This document shows positions 63,356-64,000 of a stretch of 64,000 bases of DNA, in pieces. The translations under genes were made by a program, and so were the position numbers. The notes below the pieces were generated by a model. That model made no database searches. It saw only the letters and a program-made list of their open reading frames with translations, and was not told where the DNA came from. Where the stretch lies: contig NZ_LMIB01000001.1 of NCBI RefSeq assembly GCF_001429065.1, forward strand, positions 1,405,724-1,469,723. The letters run 5' to 3'. The stretch comes from Sphingomonas sp. Root710 (GTDB taxonomy: Bacteria > Pseudomonadota > Alphaproteobacteria > Sphingomonadales > Sphingomonadaceae). The stretch's first letter is position 1; each line of letters opens with the position of its first letter.

Positions 63356-64000
63356 TCAGAACACGACGACGGAGCGGATGGATTCGCCGGCGTGCATGAG
63401 GTCGAAGCCCTTGTTGATGTCTTCGAGGCCCATGACATGGGTGATCATCGGGTCGATCTCGATCTTGCCGGTCATGTACATGTCGACGATCTTGGGGACG
63501 TCGGTGCGGCCCTTGGCGCCGCCGAAGGCGGTGCCGCGCCAGTTCCGGCCGGTGACGAGCTGGAACGGACGGGTGGCGATCTCCTTGCCCGCTTCCGCCA
63601 CGCCGATGATGATGCTGGTGCCCCAGCCGCGGTGGCAGGCTTCCAATGCGGTGCGCATCACCTCGGTGTTGCCGGTCGCGTCGAAGGTGTAGTCCGCGCC
63701 GCCGTCGGTCATCGCCACGATCTTCGCGACCGTGTCCTCGCGGCTCATCCCCTTGGAGTTCAGGAAGTCGGTCATGCCGAAGCGGCGGCCCCATTCCTCG
63801 CGCGCCGGGTTGATGTCGACGCCGATGATCTTATTGGCGCCAGCAAGCCTGGCGCCCTGGATCACGTTCAGGCCGATCCCGCCCAGGCCGAACACCACGA
63901 CATTGTCGCCGACCTGCACCTTGGCGGTGTTGACCACCGCGCCCACCCCCCAGGCTTCCAATGCGGTGCGCATCACCTCGGTGTTGCCGGTCGCGTCGAA
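63356..64000 (-). CDS. S-(hydroxymethyl)glutathione dehydrogenase, partial and with repeat
   Basis: The last 206 or more residues of a class III zinc alcohol dehydrogenase (formaldehyde detoxification): VVVFGLGGIGLNVIQGARLAGA NAD motif, GVAEAGKEIATRPFQLVTGR, and C-terminal THVMGLEDINKGFDLMHAGE. The 5' part lies beyond the window. The segment upstream of the NAD motif reads DATGNTEVMRTALEAWGVGAVV, joining a copy of downstream sequence to the normal GVGAVVNTAKV, so the gene here contains an exact repeat at 315-bp distance. Confidence 0.88.
   Translation of the reverse strand, partial: FDATGNTEVMRTALEAWGVGAVVNTAKVQVGDNVVVFGLGGIGLNVIQGARLAGANKIIGVDINPAREEWGRRFGMTDFLNSKGMSREDTVAKIVAMTDGGADYTFDATGNTEVMRTALEACHRGWGTSIIIGVAEAGKEIATRPFQLVTGRNWRGTAFGGAKGRTDVPKIVDMYMTGKIEIDPMITHVMGLEDINKGFDLMHAGESIRSVVVF
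63951..64000. repeat. exact copy of 63636-63685
   Basis: All 50 visible bases match, and the copy runs to the window edge. The offset is 315 bp, which is 105 codons, so the reading frame is kept. Either the start of a tandem duplication inside the dehydrogenase gene or an assembly fault. Confidence 0.9.

Overview
The window looks like a piece of chromosome from a high-GC alphaproteobacterium, most likely a sphingomonad (Sphingomonas, Sphingobium or Rhizorhabdus-like). The signs are a large TonB receptor, PQQ dehydrogenases, an HWE/HisKA_2 kinase, Mg-type HemB, a PopZ-like protein beside tolC, and strong third-position GC that opens long antisense frames. The genus is inference; no rRNA is present.

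Region 1 (1-21.8 kb) is an accessory catabolic island. A plus-strand beta-oxidation operon (391-7205) encodes a two-subunit acyl-CoA dehydrogenase, a hydratase/3-hydroxyacyl-CoA dehydrogenase fusion, a thiolase and another acyl-CoA dehydrogenase. It lies between the tail of one AraC-type regulator and a complete relative. Next come a regulator made of two TetR units in one chain, an Asp/Glu-racemase-like protein, an HSL-type esterase, a TonB receptor, two PQQ-cytochrome c dehydrogenases with haem domains at opposite ends, an SDR and a 601-aa acyl-CoA dehydrogenase. Together they suggest uptake and periplasmic oxidation of an alcohol or ester, then CoA-linked chain shortening. The substrate is unknown and no CoA ligase is visible. 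A 150-bp palindromic MITE-like element lies in this region and supplies the stop codon of the 601-aa dehydrogenase.

Region 2 (22.2-38.8 kb) is mostly housekeeping: tRNA-Thr, a CAP-domain protein, an M24 aminopeptidase, hemB with a GNAT gene, a small protein ahead of a trypsin-like protease, PilZ, a lipid kinase, MATE and valS, an S9 peptidase, popZ-like, tolC, a PCMT-like methyltransferase and tRNA-Cys.

Region 3 (38.9-44.3 kb) holds a GH130 - GT4 fusion - GH130 module, a candidate for making and turning over a mannose-type glycan, and a DUF952 gene. Region 4 (44.6-54.2 kb) has a membrane TPR protein, an HWE-type kinase, and a split phosphate regulon: pstC-pstA-pstB, then pstS and an OprP-like porin, each block with its own Pho-box-like repeats and terminator. 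No phoU, phoB or phoR is seen.

Region 5 (54.2-64 kb) contains an orphan gene behind paired TetR-like operators, an ECF42-type operon (YCII, sigma factor, and an SRPBCC gene broken by a one-base frameshift), an XRE-cupin regulator, an M48-like PDZ protease, a prepilin peptidase, putA divergent from an Lrp/AsnC gene, and the 3' part of a glutathione-dependent formaldehyde dehydrogenase gene. That last gene shows an exact in-frame repeat 315 bp apart at the window edge: a real tandem duplication or an assembly fault.
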